Numbered from the stretch's first letter, positions 43,783-52,823 are shown. The stretch is 64,000 bases of DNA from Blautia sp. (GCA_017475035.1 JAFVGK010000030.1:42336-106335); one strand, 5' to 3'. The notes: a model not told the origin generated them from the letters alone. Program-made: numbers and translations.

Positions 43783-44246
43783 AAAAGGTCAGAAGCCTTA
43801 TCGCGAAAATCATCGCCCTGGCAGCTGTGATTGCCCTTGCGGCTGCGATGTTTATCATCGGACGCGGCCATACGGTCTATTTTGACAATAAAACACTGGA
43901 AGCGGACGGTACGACCTATAAAGCCCCATATATGATTCAGGTATTTGTCAATGATGAATCCGTGGCAAAACTGAAGGAAGGAGACCGGGGCATGGTTGCC
44001 ACCATGGGGCAGGATTTCAGAATGGTTTTGCATATCACGCCCGAAAAGGACGGGAAAAAAGTCGGCAGCGCCGTAACGTTGAAGATTCCCTATGGGATGG
44101 ACGGAATCATACTGAATCTGCCGGCTTTACTGGGCGGCGCATCGGAGGAAGTATACCGGTCAGAGTTTATTCCGGCGGCGGTCACCGAAAGCGAAGAGGA
44201 AGATGTCGTCATAACAGATGAGTTCGAAATGCCTATGGATGAATAG
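43779..44246 (+). CDS. Small membrane-anchored protein of the transporter operon
   Basis: A 155-residue protein with a single N-terminal membrane segment (IIALAAVIALAAAMFIIG) and an extracellular beta-rich part (GHTVYFDNKTLEADGTTYKA). The C-terminus is acidic (SEEEDVVITDEFEMPMDE). I do not recognise a characterised family. Its ATGA overlap with the second permease gene shows that it belongs to the transporter, perhaps as an accessory subunit. The operon ends here; an R1 copy follows. Confidence 0.6.
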   Translation: MKKVRSLIAKIIALAAVIALAAAMFIIGRGHTVYFDNKTLEADGTTYKAPYMIQVFVNDESVAKLKEGDRGMVATMGQDFRMVLHITPEKDGKKVGSAVTLKIPYGMDGIILNLPALLGGASEEVYRSEFIPAAVTESEEEDVVITDEFEMPMDE

Positions 44247-44258
44247 TAGAGTTATATA

Positions 44259-44323
44259 TCGGAAGATAAAACCGTCGTCCGAAGACGGTGAGTCAACGTA
44301 TAAAACTTCGTTATGGGAGGGGG
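44259..44323 (+). repeat. R1 repeat copy e, supplies the ribosome binding site of the next gene
   Basis: A shortened R1 copy: a CCGTC/GACGG hairpin, then GAGTCAACGTATAAAACTTC, GTTATGGGAGGGGGAG. The purine-rich end is the Shine-Dalgarno of the gene starting at 44334. Confidence 0.7.
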
Positions 44324-44333
44324 AGTGAGGCTT

Positions 44334-45302
44334 ATGGGGCAGGGGAAACAATATCAGATTGGTTCCTTTAACGCACGCCAGCTGTCACGCAGCACGTCTA
44401 CAAGGATTAAAGCTGCGATGATTGCCAAATTGATCCGCCATGAACAGATGGACCTGATCGGCATGCAGGAGGTGCTGGATGCCGACGCCCTCATTCCGAT
44501 CATGGCAGTTCTGGGTACGGATTGGGACAAGGTCTGGCTTTGTTCCCGTCCAAAGCCGGGTATCAAAGATCCGGACCATGATCCTCGGGGAGAAGGCTAT
44601 GCTTTCATATGGAATAAAAGAAGGCTGCGCCTGATCCAGACAAATCTGCTCAGCGGAGAGAAAGAACCATACGAACCCCAGGTATACAATGAGTACAGGG
44701 TAGATTTTAAACAGGAGCTCATGGAGCTTGTACGGGATCCGGTGTATGGAAGATTCACGGTATCAGGGCTTGGCGGAGGAAATTTTGAACTGCGTATTCT
44801 CATGGATCATATTCGTTTTAATGGGATTGACGAAGAAAAGGACAGGAGATTCTGGAAGCTTCGGCAGAACGAGTTTGATGTTCTGACAAAATCCATTCTG
44901 CCGAAGCTGGAGGATATGACCTACGGGACGCAGATGCCTTCGTATACCATCCTGATGGGAGATTATAATATGAACCTGCGCCGGTTCTGGACGAAAAAGC
45001 CTTTTCTGGAAACGCCGCAGGATGGCCTGGCACTTGGAGACAAAAAGATTGTCACCGTGCAGGATCAGCCGACGAAGCTGCGCAGTCCGAATTACAAGAA
45101 ACCGAACGAGCCTACTGTAGGTTATCTTCACAATTTTGACCATTTTTCTTATAATATCAACCGATTGTCTGCCCTCCATCCGGCATGCAGGAGAGTGGAT
45201 GTGATGGGAACCGGTTATTACAGCGAATACTATGGAGATTATGATCGGTATCGACTGGAAATATCGGATCATATACCGATTATTCTGACAATCAGTCCGT
45301 GA
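44334..45302 (+). CDS. Endonuclease/exonuclease/phosphatase-fold protein
   Basis: A 322-residue soluble protein. The fold's key motifs are visible: IGSFNARQLS (start strand), LIGMQEVLDA (catalytic Gln-Glu), LMGDYNMNLR (Asp-Asn pair) and LEISDHIPIILTI (Ser-Asp-His). This family cleaves DNA, RNA, phosphoinositides or similar phosphodiesters; the substrate here is unknown. No signal peptide is seen, so it acts in the cytoplasm. The start ATG 44334 is preferred to ATG 44313, which lies in the R1 repeat. It is followed 16 bases later by a large uncharacterised protein and the two probably form one unit. Confidence 0.75.
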   Translation: MGQGKQYQIGSFNARQLSRSTSTRIKAAMIAKLIRHEQMDLIGMQEVLDADALIPIMAVLGTDWDKVWLCSRPKPGIKDPDHDPRGEGYAFIWNKRRLRLIQTNLLSGEKEPYEPQVYNEYRVDFKQELMELVRDPVYGRFTVSGLGGGNFELRILMDHIRFNGIDEEKDRRFWKLRQNEFDVLTKSILPKLEDMTYGTQMPSYTILMGDYNMNLRRFWTKKPFLETPQDGLALGDKKIVTVQDQPTKLRSPNYKKPNEPTVGYLHNFDHFSYNINRLSALHPACRRVDVMGTGYYSEYYGDYDRYRLEISDHIPIILTISP

Positions 45303-45318
45303 GAAAGGGGAAGCCAGC

Positions 45319-47625
45319 ATGGAAAAATATGAAGCAATGTCGGGAAACCTTCCCTTTACAAGGGAACAGATGCAGGCAGCCTATGCACTGAATCTGTGCA
45401 CTGTTTCGGTTTCGCAGATCATCGCATATGCGGATACCACAGTTCTGGAACAGGAATATGAAACGATCCTGAACAACCTGAATCTTGAGTACATGCCAAA
45501 AGATGAGGCTTTGCTGGAGATCATAAAGCGCCTGCTTGAGACGATTACCTTCTTCAGGATTCAGGAAAGCGAAAAGGAGTTCATAGAAAAAGAATACCAG
45601 CAAAAGATGAAAAATGCCATCTGGACGGCAGTGCCGAATCTTGCGCTGCTGGTTGCGGGCGGAAATCCTATTTCCATGGGCGTTTCCCTGGCATCCCAGG
45701 TGGGCATCGGCTATATGAATTACCGGAAAAACCGCGCCCAGTATAATCTGGACCGGGATCAGCAGCTATGGAAGCTGCAGAGATCCGCTGTGGAACAGTT
45801 TGAAGGACTGCAGCAGCAGTTGTTTGAAGCTGCGTGGCGGCTGGCGGATAAATATAATTTTCCGGATGCCTTCCGACTCACGGAAAAGCAGATCAAGCAG
45901 TATAATGCCATTCTTATGGATGAGGATATTGTACGCAAGTATGAGAGACTGGATGCCATGCGTGAACATTTTGCCGCATATCCGCCCTTCTGGTATTATT
46001 TCGGCAATACGGCAAACGCCATAGCAAACAGTTCTGACCTGGGGATCAGCGAGGAAGCAAAAGAGCAGTTCCGCCTGGAGGCCAAAAAATATTTTGCATA
46101 TTTCCAGAAATCCAATGAATATAATCTGCTCAGAGAGGATGCGATTTCTGCAGCCTGCAATCTGGAGTATGTGGATCTTCTGGATCCGGTGGCTGACCAT
46201 GACCAGATTTTGAAGCTCATAGACGATGCGGCCAGATATGCCGGGAATTCCTTTGATGTGCATCAGCTTTGCGCCATCAGCTACCTGAAAAACGGCGAGA
46301 TGGCCAGGGCGGCAAAGGAACTGCGGCTTCTTGTAAATGAGGACTATAATGCGATGATCAACGCCCAGCTTCTCAGCACGATCTATGTGGAGCAATATTA
46401 TGTGGATCAAAATGCTGCAGCGGTGGCTCCTTATCGTATGCTGTCCTCCCGTGTAAACGGAAAATATCTGTTCCCGATGCCCAAAGATAAAGAAAAAAAG
46501 CTGGCGGATCTTCATCAGGATTTCATTGCCAATCAAAGAGTGATTTTACACCAGATGTACAGGCTTGTTCTTGACCGCTTTATGGAAAAATACGCGGTTC
46601 AGATCAACCAGATCATACCTTTGCCGGGGCAGTCATCAGGGGAAACTTATCCGGATTCGATTTATCTCGACACGGATTATGCCAGAGAAGAACGGCTTCG
46701 CAAGGTAGAGCTTGCTCTGGGGAATAAAAACCGTGAGATGACCTACAAACAGGAGGTTGCGGACGTTTCTTATTCCTACCAGATCATCGGGATCCTGAAC
46801 AGACTGTTTTCCGCCATCTGTGTACTGGAATGCGTCCAGGATCAGCATACAAGGCTTGTGCTTGAGGAAGCGGTAAAAGAGGCTATCCATGCTCTCAGAG
46901 AAGAGATCGGCGAGATTGAAGAAAAGCTGCAGGATTTTGACCTTGATACATATCGCGAGGTACAGAAAATTACCCTCCATGAGCTGACCCGGGGCTTTCG
47001 TGAAAAGCTGCTGGAAACAGTGAGGGAATCTGTTGAGTCAAAAACGGAAATGCAGGATTTTGCAATCGCGGAAACGAATCTGGTGCGTTTCTGTACAAAA
47101 GAAGGTATCGAGCAGCCGGAATTCCTATATTCCCATAAGGATGACGCGGAAGAAGGCGAGGATGAGATCACCTTCTTTACCCCTGACCTTCTGAGCGATA
47201 AAGCGGTATCCCAGAATGAACGGGTGAAGAAGAATGCAGAGATGATTCGCTGTATTCATGAAAAGATTGACGCCATCGTGTTAAAAAAGGATGTAGTCGA
47301 GTTCTATACGCAGGAAGATGCCAGAATGAACCGCTATTTCTACAACAAAGCCCTGCAGAATTACGGATGGATCCGTGCAAAGACCCTGGCTGTTTTAGAC
47401 GACCGTTCCTGGGGAGACTGCGATATTCTCTTCACGACGGAGGGGATTATGCCTATTATCCGTGGGAAAGCGAAAAACGCCGTAGGCTACAGTGATGTCA
47501 CCTGGACGGCAAATACACGCAAGAAAGAACTGATGATGGGCGTGAAATACGAGAACGGAAATCTGGATATGGATGCTCTTTACGAGCTGATAGTTACGCT
47601 GTCTTCCTACGCGGAGAAAATCTGA
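45319..47625 (+). CDS. Large uncharacterised helical protein partnered with the nuclease-fold gene
   Basis: A 768-residue, mostly alpha-helical, soluble-looking protein I do not recognise. A hydrophobic patch near residues 110-130 (AVPNLALLVAGGNPISMGVSLA) could touch a membrane. The middle has TPR-like alternation (SYLKNGEMARAAKELRLLV) and charged helices. The last 90 residues (SWGDCDILFTTEGIMPIIRG, KNAVGYSDVTW) read like a small PH-like or beta-barrel sensor domain. GAAAGGGGAAG precedes the start, and a strong terminator follows the stop. The pair with the nuclease-fold protein could be a stress or defence cassette; that is only a guess. Confidence 0.6.
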   Translation: MEKYEAMSGNLPFTREQMQAAYALNLCTVSVSQIIAYADTTVLEQEYETILNNLNLEYMPKDEALLEIIKRLLETITFFRIQESEKEFIEKEYQQKMKNAIWTAVPNLALLVAGGNPISMGVSLASQVGIGYMNYRKNRAQYNLDRDQQLWKLQRSAVEQFEGLQQQLFEAAWRLADKYNFPDAFRLTEKQIKQYNAILMDEDIVRKYERLDAMREHFAAYPPFWYYFGNTANAIANSSDLGISEEAKEQFRLEAKKYFAYFQKSNEYNLLREDAISAACNLEYVDLLDPVADHDQILKLIDDAARYAGNSFDVHQLCAISYLKNGEMARAAKELRLLVNEDYNAMINAQLLSTIYVEQYYVDQNAAAVAPYRMLSSRVNGKYLFPMPKDKEKKLADLHQDFIANQRVILHQMYRLVLDRFMEKYAVQINQIIPLPGQSSGETYPDSIYLDTDYAREERLRKVELALGNKNREMTYKQEVADVSYSYQIIGILNRLFSAICVLECVQDQHTRLVLEEAVKEAIHALREEIGEIEEKLQDFDLDTYREVQKITLHELTRGFREKLLETVRESVESKTEMQDFAIAETNLVRFCTKEGIEQPEFLYSHKDDAEEGEDEITFFTPDLLSDKAVSQNERVKKNAEMIRCIHEKIDAIVLKKDVVEFYTQEDARMNRYFYNKALQNYGWIRAKTLAVLDDRSWGDCDILFTTEGIMPIIRGKAKNAVGYSDVTWTANTRKKELMMGVKYENGNLDMDALYELIVTLSSYAEKI

Positions 47626-47631
47626 TACGAA

Positions 47632-47691
47632 AAAAAGGGGCGCTTTTCTGCCGGCATAGAAAATCTATACCGGAGAAAAGATGCCCCTTTT
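47632..47691. terminator. Strong bidirectional-type terminator
   Basis: AAAAGGGGCG..TTTTCT and CCGG/TAGA inner stems pair with TCTA/CCGG, AGAAAAG and GCCCCTTTT, a stem of about 22 pairs with A-run and T-run on the two sides. It separates the rightward helical-protein gene from the leftward response regulator gene. Confidence 0.85.
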
Positions 47692-47741
47692 ATAGTATTT
47701 GCACGAATTTACAGTGAAATCATGCCGCTTGCATATTATCA
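47692..47741 (+). repeat. R2 repeat, 5' fragment (copy d)
   Basis: TATAGTATTTGCACGAATTTAC then GAAATCATGCCGCTTGCA match the first 45 bases of R2. The rest of the element is missing. It sits directly after the terminator. Confidence 0.6.
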
Positions 47742-47774
47742 TCATTTGAAGACATTGAGCCAATGTTCAGAACG

Positions 47775-48485
47775 TCAGATTCTGCTTTTGACTTCAAATT
47801 TATAACCGATGCCCCAGACGGTGGCAAGAGACCATTTCTCATGTTCTTTGATCTTTTCACGGATTCGCTTGATATGAACGTCGACAGTCCTCGTATCCCC
47901 GACATATTCATATCCCCAGATCTGATCCAGAAGCTGTTCCCTGGTAAAGACCTGGTTTGGAGCGGAAGCGAGGAAATAGAGAAGCTCCAGCTCTTTGGGG
48001 GGCATATCGAGACGTTGTCCGAAATAGGTAACAGAATAATCCATTAAATTAATGATTAAATCAGGATAAACGATCTTCTTTTCTTTGGGATTGGTGACAA
48101 TCGGGAATTTCGCAGCCTGATATCTCCGCAGTACAGCCTTAATGCGTGCCAGCAGTTCCCGGGAATCAAAAGGCTTCATGATATAGTCATCCGCTCCGAG
48201 CTCCAGGGCGAGAACCTTATCAAAAGTATCTTCTTTGGCGGAAAGAATAATGATCGGCACATCAGATCTCTGTCTGAGCTCGCGGCATACCTGGTTGCCG
48301 TCAATGCCCGGAAGCATCAGATCCAGCAGGATCAGGTTCGGGTGGAAGACAGAAAACTCCCTCAAGGCACTCTCTCCGTCGGAAACGACTCTGGTATTAT
48401 ATAACTCCTTACTCAAATATAAAGTGATTAAATCAGTGATATTGATGTCATCATCCACAATCAGAACTCTCGGCTTCTCCGACAT
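47775..48485 (-). CDS. OmpR/PhoB-family response regulator, no kinase beside it
   Basis: A 236-residue two-domain regulator. The receiver domain has the acidic pocket VDDD (residues 10-13), phospho-acceptor Asp55 in LILLDLMLPG and the MKPF lysine. The C-terminal winged helix (FTREQLLDQIWGYEYVGDTRTVDVHIKRIREKI, VWGIGYKF) binds DNA. A sensor histidine kinase gene normally adjoins; none is near, so it is an orphan or its kinase is elsewhere. GGAGAGGAG lies before the start. It is transcribed leftward, downstream of mutS2. Confidence 0.9.
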   Translation of the reverse strand: MSEKPRVLIVDDDINITDLITLYLSKELYNTRVVSDGESALREFSVFHPNLILLDLMLPGIDGNQVCRELRQRSDVPIIILSAKEDTFDKVLALELGADDYIMKPFDSRELLARIKAVLRRYQAAKFPIVTNPKEKKIVYPDLIINLMDYSVTYFGQRLDMPPKELELLYFLASAPNQVFTREQLLDQIWGYEYVGDTRTVDVHIKRIREKIKEHEKWSLATVWGIGYKFEVKSRI

Positions 48486-48798
48486 CGTGACATCTCCTCT
48501 CCTTCGGGTAACTCCTCTTTTTCTTTTTTTTCTTCCCCTGGATGAATTTCGTCTGAAAACCTCCTATGTTATGAGCCGGCACGCCTCAGACAATCCTTTC
48601 CCAGAGGAATGTCGTGCTGTGCCGGTGAAAGACAGATGATATCCGCAATCATAATGCAATCCTGTTTTGGACTGCGGTATATTAAGAAAAAATAACCAAA
48701 TTGATCATCCGTTTCTTTGACTGCATGGTAATCGGTTGTAATCGCCTGCTTTTTTGCTGAAGTAATGTATCAGTTGTAAATCAATGTAATCAATTATA
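48486..48798. other. Gap between response regulator and mutS2: no gene assigned
   Basis: 313 bases. On the minus strand it holds the ribosome binding site of the response regulator, a strong AGGAGG not followed by a start codon, and a 28-codon frame (rightmost ATG near 48655) that I do not call. No repeat copy or clear terminator of mutS2 was seen. Confidence 0.4.
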
Positions 48799-51183
48799 CT
48801 ACTGTTTTTTAAATTTGACAATCGTTACACCGGCATCTCCCTCACCAAATTCTCCGAGACGGAAAGATGCCACCTTTTTCTGCTTTTTTAAGAAATCATG
48901 GATGCCTTTACGCAGAGCTCCGGTACCTTTACCGTGAACGATACGCACGCTGTCCAGATGGGCGATATACGCATCATCGAGGTATTTTTCGACTTCAGCG
49001 ACCGCTTCGTCCACTGTTTTGCCCAGAAGATTGATTTCCATGGGAACATGGGCAGATTTTGACATCCGGATTTTGCCTGCGCCGGTGCGCTCTAATTTAT
49101 CTGAAGTGATGGTGGGTTCATCCAGCTGTTCCAGATCAGAGATGTGTACCTTGGAACGGATAATGCCCATCTGTACGAAAAGATATCCTTTAGAATCCGG
49201 GCGGCTGGCAATGGTGCCGTTCAGGTTCATACTGCGTACATGTACGGCATCGCCGAGGACGATGTTTTCCGGCGTGAGGACTTTGCCTGTCTTTTGGGAA
49301 GAAGGCGCCGGCGCGGCTACAGTCTGGGTCTTATTGATACGTTCACGCAGTGCGGCGCGCTCCCGCTCTACGGCTGCGGTATCCACATGGTCCTTTTGAA
49401 AGCGATGGAAAAGCTTCATGGTCTGATCCGCATATTCTTTCGCTTCCCGAAGAATCTGGCTGGCTTCCTCGTTGGCTCTGCGCAGTATTTTTTCCCTGCT
49501 CTCATCCAGTCTTTCCTTTTTTCCGGAAAGCTCCTCGCGAAGCCGTTCTACTTCAGCCCGGGTATGCTCCAGCTCCAGCCGCTCCTGCTCGGCGCGGACA
49601 CGATTGTTCTCCAGGGAGGAGAGGACATCCTCGAAGGATTCATCCTGTTCGTTGATCTGTTCCCTGGCTTTTTCGATAATATAATCCGGCAGTCCAAGCT
49701 TGGAGGAAATGGCAAATGCGTTGCTTTTGCCGGGAACGCCGATGAGCAGCCGGTAGGTTGGGCGAAGCGTGTCAACATTAAATTCACAGCAGGCGTTTTC
49801 CACGCCGGTTGTCTGCAGGGCATAAAGCTTCAGCTCGCTGTAATGGGTCGTCGCCATGGTACGGATCTGCTGTTCATGCAGATGAGACAAGATCGCGATG
49901 GCAAGAGCCGCTCCCTCGGTAGGATCAGTGCCTGCCCCCAGCTCATCAAAGAGAACAAGGGAATCCTGATCTGCCTTCTGGATAAAAGAAACCACGTTCG
50001 TCATATGGGAAGAGAAGGTACTTAAGGACTGCTCAATACTCTGCTCATCTCCGATATCAGCGTAAACCTCGGTAAAGACAGACATTTCGCTGCCGTCGCG
50101 TGCAGGGATGTGAAGCCCGGCCTGCCCCATAAGGGTAAGGAGGCCGATGGTTTTTAATGAGACTGTCTTTCCCCCCGTATTAGGCCCTGTCACGATGAGA
50201 AGGTCAAAATCATCTCCCAGACGGATATCGATGGGGACGACCTTTTTCTTATCAATCAGGGGATGTCTGGCCTGTTTCAGGCGGATGCGCTTTTCTTCAT
50301 TAAAGGAAGGCTCCGTGGCGTTCATTTCCAGAGCGAGAGATCCGCGCGCGAAAATGAAGTCCAGCTGTGTCAGGATATCGAGATTGATCCGGATTTCATC
50401 GGCGTTTTTTGCTGCGTCCTCACTGAGGGAAGCAAGGACGGCCTCGATCTCCTTCTGCTCCTTTAATTCCAGCTCCCGGATGTCATTATTCAGCTTCAGG
50501 ATGGCCATCGGCTCAATAAACAGTGTAGCTCCGGTGGAAGACTGGTCATGGATCATTCCGGGCACCTGGCTTTTGTATTCCGCCTTTACCGGGAGGCAAT
50601 ATCTGCCGTTCCGCATTGTGATGACCGCGTCCTGCAGATATGTCCTGGCGCTGCCGTTCACCAGTGACGCCAGATGGGAGTGAATGCGGTCGTTCGTGGT
50701 TTTGATTTCTCTGCGGACCTGACGCAGACCCGGGCTGGCGTCATCAGAAATTTCATCTTCTGCAAGGATGCACCGGCGGATTTCGGTAGTCAGGGAGACG
50801 AGTCCGGAGAGCTGGTCAAACATAACTGTCAGAGAATCCACGGCTTCCTCTGCACGGTCCGAACGGGCATAATTTTTAGCCTTCTGTGCAATCTCACAAA
50901 GAGAACAGATACCCAGCAGCTCCGGGCTGTTCAGGGAACTGCCGATGGCCAGACGCTTTAAGGAACCGCCTACATCCTTTAAACCGCCAAAAGAAAGGCT
51001 GCCTTTCTTGATCAGACGGGTCAGGGCATCCTGCGTCTGTGTCTGCCAGACACGGATCTGATCGATATCCGCCACCGGCTCCAGTGCGCGGCAAAGACGC
51101 TTTCCCATGGAAGATGAAGCCTTCTCAGCCAGCATTTCGATCACTTTATCAAATTCAAGGGTTTTGTATGCTTTTCCATTCAT
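48799..51183 (-). CDS. mutS2: MutS2 family ATPase/nuclease
   Basis: A 794-residue protein with the MutS2 layout: N-terminal core helices, ATPase domain with TGPNTGGKTVSLKT (P-loop near residue 331) and LVLFDELGAGTDPTEGAAL (Walker B), a long coiled coil (EQERLELEHTRAEVERLREE), and a C-terminal Smr domain (RIVHGKGTGALRKGIHDFLK). In Bacillus it restrains recombination and also acts on collided ribosomes. Length and domains are complete. It is transcribed leftward as a separate unit. Confidence 0.95.
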   Translation of the reverse strand: MNGKAYKTLEFDKVIEMLAEKASSSMGKRLCRALEPVADIDQIRVWQTQTQDALTRLIKKGSLSFGGLKDVGGSLKRLAIGSSLNSPELLGICSLCEIAQKAKNYARSDRAEEAVDSLTVMFDQLSGLVSLTTEIRRCILAEDEISDDASPGLRQVRREIKTTNDRIHSHLASLVNGSARTYLQDAVITMRNGRYCLPVKAEYKSQVPGMIHDQSSTGATLFIEPMAILKLNNDIRELELKEQKEIEAVLASLSEDAAKNADEIRINLDILTQLDFIFARGSLALEMNATEPSFNEEKRIRLKQARHPLIDKKKVVPIDIRLGDDFDLLIVTGPNTGGKTVSLKTIGLLTLMGQAGLHIPARDGSEMSVFTEVYADIGDEQSIEQSLSTFSSHMTNVVSFIQKADQDSLVLFDELGAGTDPTEGAALAIAILSHLHEQQIRTMATTHYSELKLYALQTTGVENACCEFNVDTLRPTYRLLIGVPGKSNAFAISSKLGLPDYIIEKAREQINEQDESFEDVLSSLENNRVRAEQERLELEHTRAEVERLREELSGKKERLDESREKILRRANEEASQILREAKEYADQTMKLFHRFQKDHVDTAAVERERAALRERINKTQTVAAPAPSSQKTGKVLTPENIVLGDAVHVRSMNLNGTIASRPDSKGYLFVQMGIIRSKVHISDLEQLDEPTITSDKLERTGAGKIRMSKSAHVPMEINLLGKTVDEAVAEVEKYLDDAYIAHLDSVRIVHGKGTGALRKGIHDFLKKQKKVASFRLGEFGEGDAGVTIVKFKKQ

Positions 51184-51206
51184 AATAAAGATTTCCTTTA
51201 CTTTTT

Positions 51207-51267
51207 ATACTCGTGAACGCTATCAACTGCCGTTTCAGACTGGAAGATAAACGCGTTCACTCGTTAT
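51207..51267. repeat. Inverted repeat upstream of mutS2 (in the 51184-51651 gap)
   Basis: ATACTCGTGAACGCTATC (51207-51224) and GATAAACGCGTTCACTCGT (from 51246) are inverted with a 3-base bulge. It lies 24 bases before the mutS2 start and could be an mRNA leader hairpin or operator. Of the remaining gap, 51268-51457 shows no gene. Confidence 0.5.
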
Positions 51268-51457
51268 ACGTGTTTGTTTAGACAGATAATTACGTTATCG
51301 GGTATATATACTGACCCGGCAGTCCGGAATCGGAGAGCCGATGTAATACCCATGTTGATCATGGAACGGATTATTTATTCTCTGATGATTATTTTACATG
51401 ATTTTGCTTGCAAAGAAAAGGAAAATATGTGATGATACCTATGTCATTTATAGGATA

Positions 51458-51632
51458 TGCATGAATTTACTTTCAGAAAGATGCTTCTTACATGGCGTAA
51501 ATTCTACGCCGTAAACGAATCAGACTGCAGACTCGTGCTATACTGTGAAATGATGCCGCTTGTGCGGTTTAAGTCCGGTACAGTAAACGCATCAAACCCC
51601 AGGCGTTTTGGTCGTTTACCAGAATATGGCCT
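51458..51632 (+). repeat. R2 repeat, composite copy e upstream of yhaM
   Basis: Two R2 pieces joined: CATGAATTTACT...GTAAACGAATCAGACTGCAG, then TGAAATGATGCCGCTTG, GGTACAGTAAACGCATCAAA and GTTTTGGTCGTTTACC. It is by chance open in the yhaM frame and would add 65 residues if translated from 51457. Confidence 0.6.
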
Positions 51633-51651
51633 AGAAACGAGGATATTGCTC

Positions 51652-52599
51652 ATGAGATATATCAGTGACCTGCAGGAAGGCGATCGTCTGACCTGCATTT
51701 ACCTGTGCAAGCAAAAGACGGCTGCCTTTACGCGAAACGGAAAGCCCTATGACAACCTGGTGCTGCAGGATAAGACCGGTTCGATAGACGGGAAAATCTG
51801 GGATCCGAATTCCGGCGGTATTGCTGATTTTGATGCGATGGACTTCATCGAGGTGACAGGGGACGTGATCAATTTTTCCGGAAACCTTCAGATGAATATC
51901 AAGAGAGTCCGCATCGCCCGGGAGGATGAATACAATCCTTCCGATTATGTGCCTGTTACGGAAAAATCAGCAAAGGATATGTATCATGAACTGATTGAAA
52001 TCATACAGACAGTGGAAAATCCTTTTCTGTCCCGACTCCTGAAAAGTTTTTTTGTGGATGATAAGATTTTTGTCAAATCCTTTGCGATGCATTCAGCTGC
52101 AAAAACCGTCCATCACAGCTTTGTGGGAGGGTTGATGGAGCATACCCTGAGCGTAACCAGGTTCTGCAATTATATGGCCGGAGCTTATCCTTTGCTGAAG
52201 AGAGATCTCCTGATCAGTGCGGCGCTTTTGCATGATATCGGAAAAACCATAGAATTAAGCGATTTCCCCATGAATGATTATACCGAAGAGGGACAGCTTC
52301 TGGGTCATATTGTTATAGGCGCGCAGATGATCCATGACAGAATCAAAGAAATCGAAGATTTTCCGAAGGTATTGGAAAATGAGCTGGTTCACTGTATTCT
52401 TTCTCATCATGGGGAACTGGAATACGGATCTCCCAAAAAACCGGCCCTGGCGGAAGCAGTGGCATTAAATCTTGCCGACAATGCGGATGCAAGGATGCAG
52501 ACCCTGACAGAGATTTTCAGCGCGGATAAACACAAAAAAGACTGGGTGGGTTTTAATAAGATATTTGATACAAACCTGCGCAGGACAGAGGAAGTGTAA
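51652..52599 (+). CDS. yhaM: 3'-5' exoribonuclease YhaM
   Basis: A 315-residue protein, the normal YhaM length (314 in B. subtilis). An N-terminal OB-fold (LTCIYLCKQKTAAFTRNGKPYDN, GSIDGKIWD) precedes an HD phosphohydrolase domain with HHSFVGGLMEHTLSV, ALLHDIGKTIEL and HCILSHHGELEYG, which hold the metal ligands. It trims RNA from the 3' end in the cytoplasm. ATG 51652 with GAGGATA upstream is chosen; the frame is open to 51457 only because an R2 repeat is open there. Confidence 0.9.
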   Translation: MRYISDLQEGDRLTCIYLCKQKTAAFTRNGKPYDNLVLQDKTGSIDGKIWDPNSGGIADFDAMDFIEVTGDVINFSGNLQMNIKRVRIAREDEYNPSDYVPVTEKSAKDMYHELIEIIQTVENPFLSRLLKSFFVDDKIFVKSFAMHSAAKTVHHSFVGGLMEHTLSVTRFCNYMAGAYPLLKRDLLISAALLHDIGKTIELSDFPMNDYTEEGQLLGHIVIGAQMIHDRIKEIEDFPKVLENELVHCILSHHGELEYGSPKKPALAEAVALNLADNADARMQTLTEIFSADKHKKDWVGFNKIFDTNLRRTEEV

Positions 52600-52661
52600 A
52601 ACGGAGTTCTTTATAGCTGCCTTTTTGAGTATCTCTCAGGCAGGCTCGAGAACATGAACAG

Positions 52662-52697
52662 GGAGATATGAAAGTTTTGGCTTTCATATCTCCTTCT
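52662..52697 (+). terminator. Terminator hairpin of yhaM
   Basis: GGAGATATGAAAG (52662-52674) pairs perfectly with CTTTCATATCTCC (52681-52693), followed by TTCT. A 13-bp stem with a 6-base loop. Confidence 0.7.
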
Positions 52698-52823
52698 GTC
52701 ACAGCAAGCTTATCAGAGCCGCGCGGATCATCTAAGAATAGTAAAATATAGAGGGCCTGTTAATATCTGGCTATATATCTGCTGCGTCAGTATATGCAGG
52801 GTAATGATCAAGGAAAGTATAGA

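Noticed and set aside
45766-46536. Minus-strand 256-codon frame inside the helical-protein gene
   Set aside because: It lies opposite a long frame that has a ribosome binding site and operon context.
47775-48485. Two-component system with a nearby kinase
   Set aside because: No histidine kinase gene is found on either side within the window, so only the regulator is called.
49144-50025. Plus-strand 293-codon frame within mutS2
   Set aside because: It lies wholly opposite the well-supported mutS2 gene and has no family features.
51457-51651. A 65-residue N-terminal extension of YhaM
   Set aside because: The extension lies in an R2 repeat; the protein from 51652 has the standard family length and a proper ribosome binding site.
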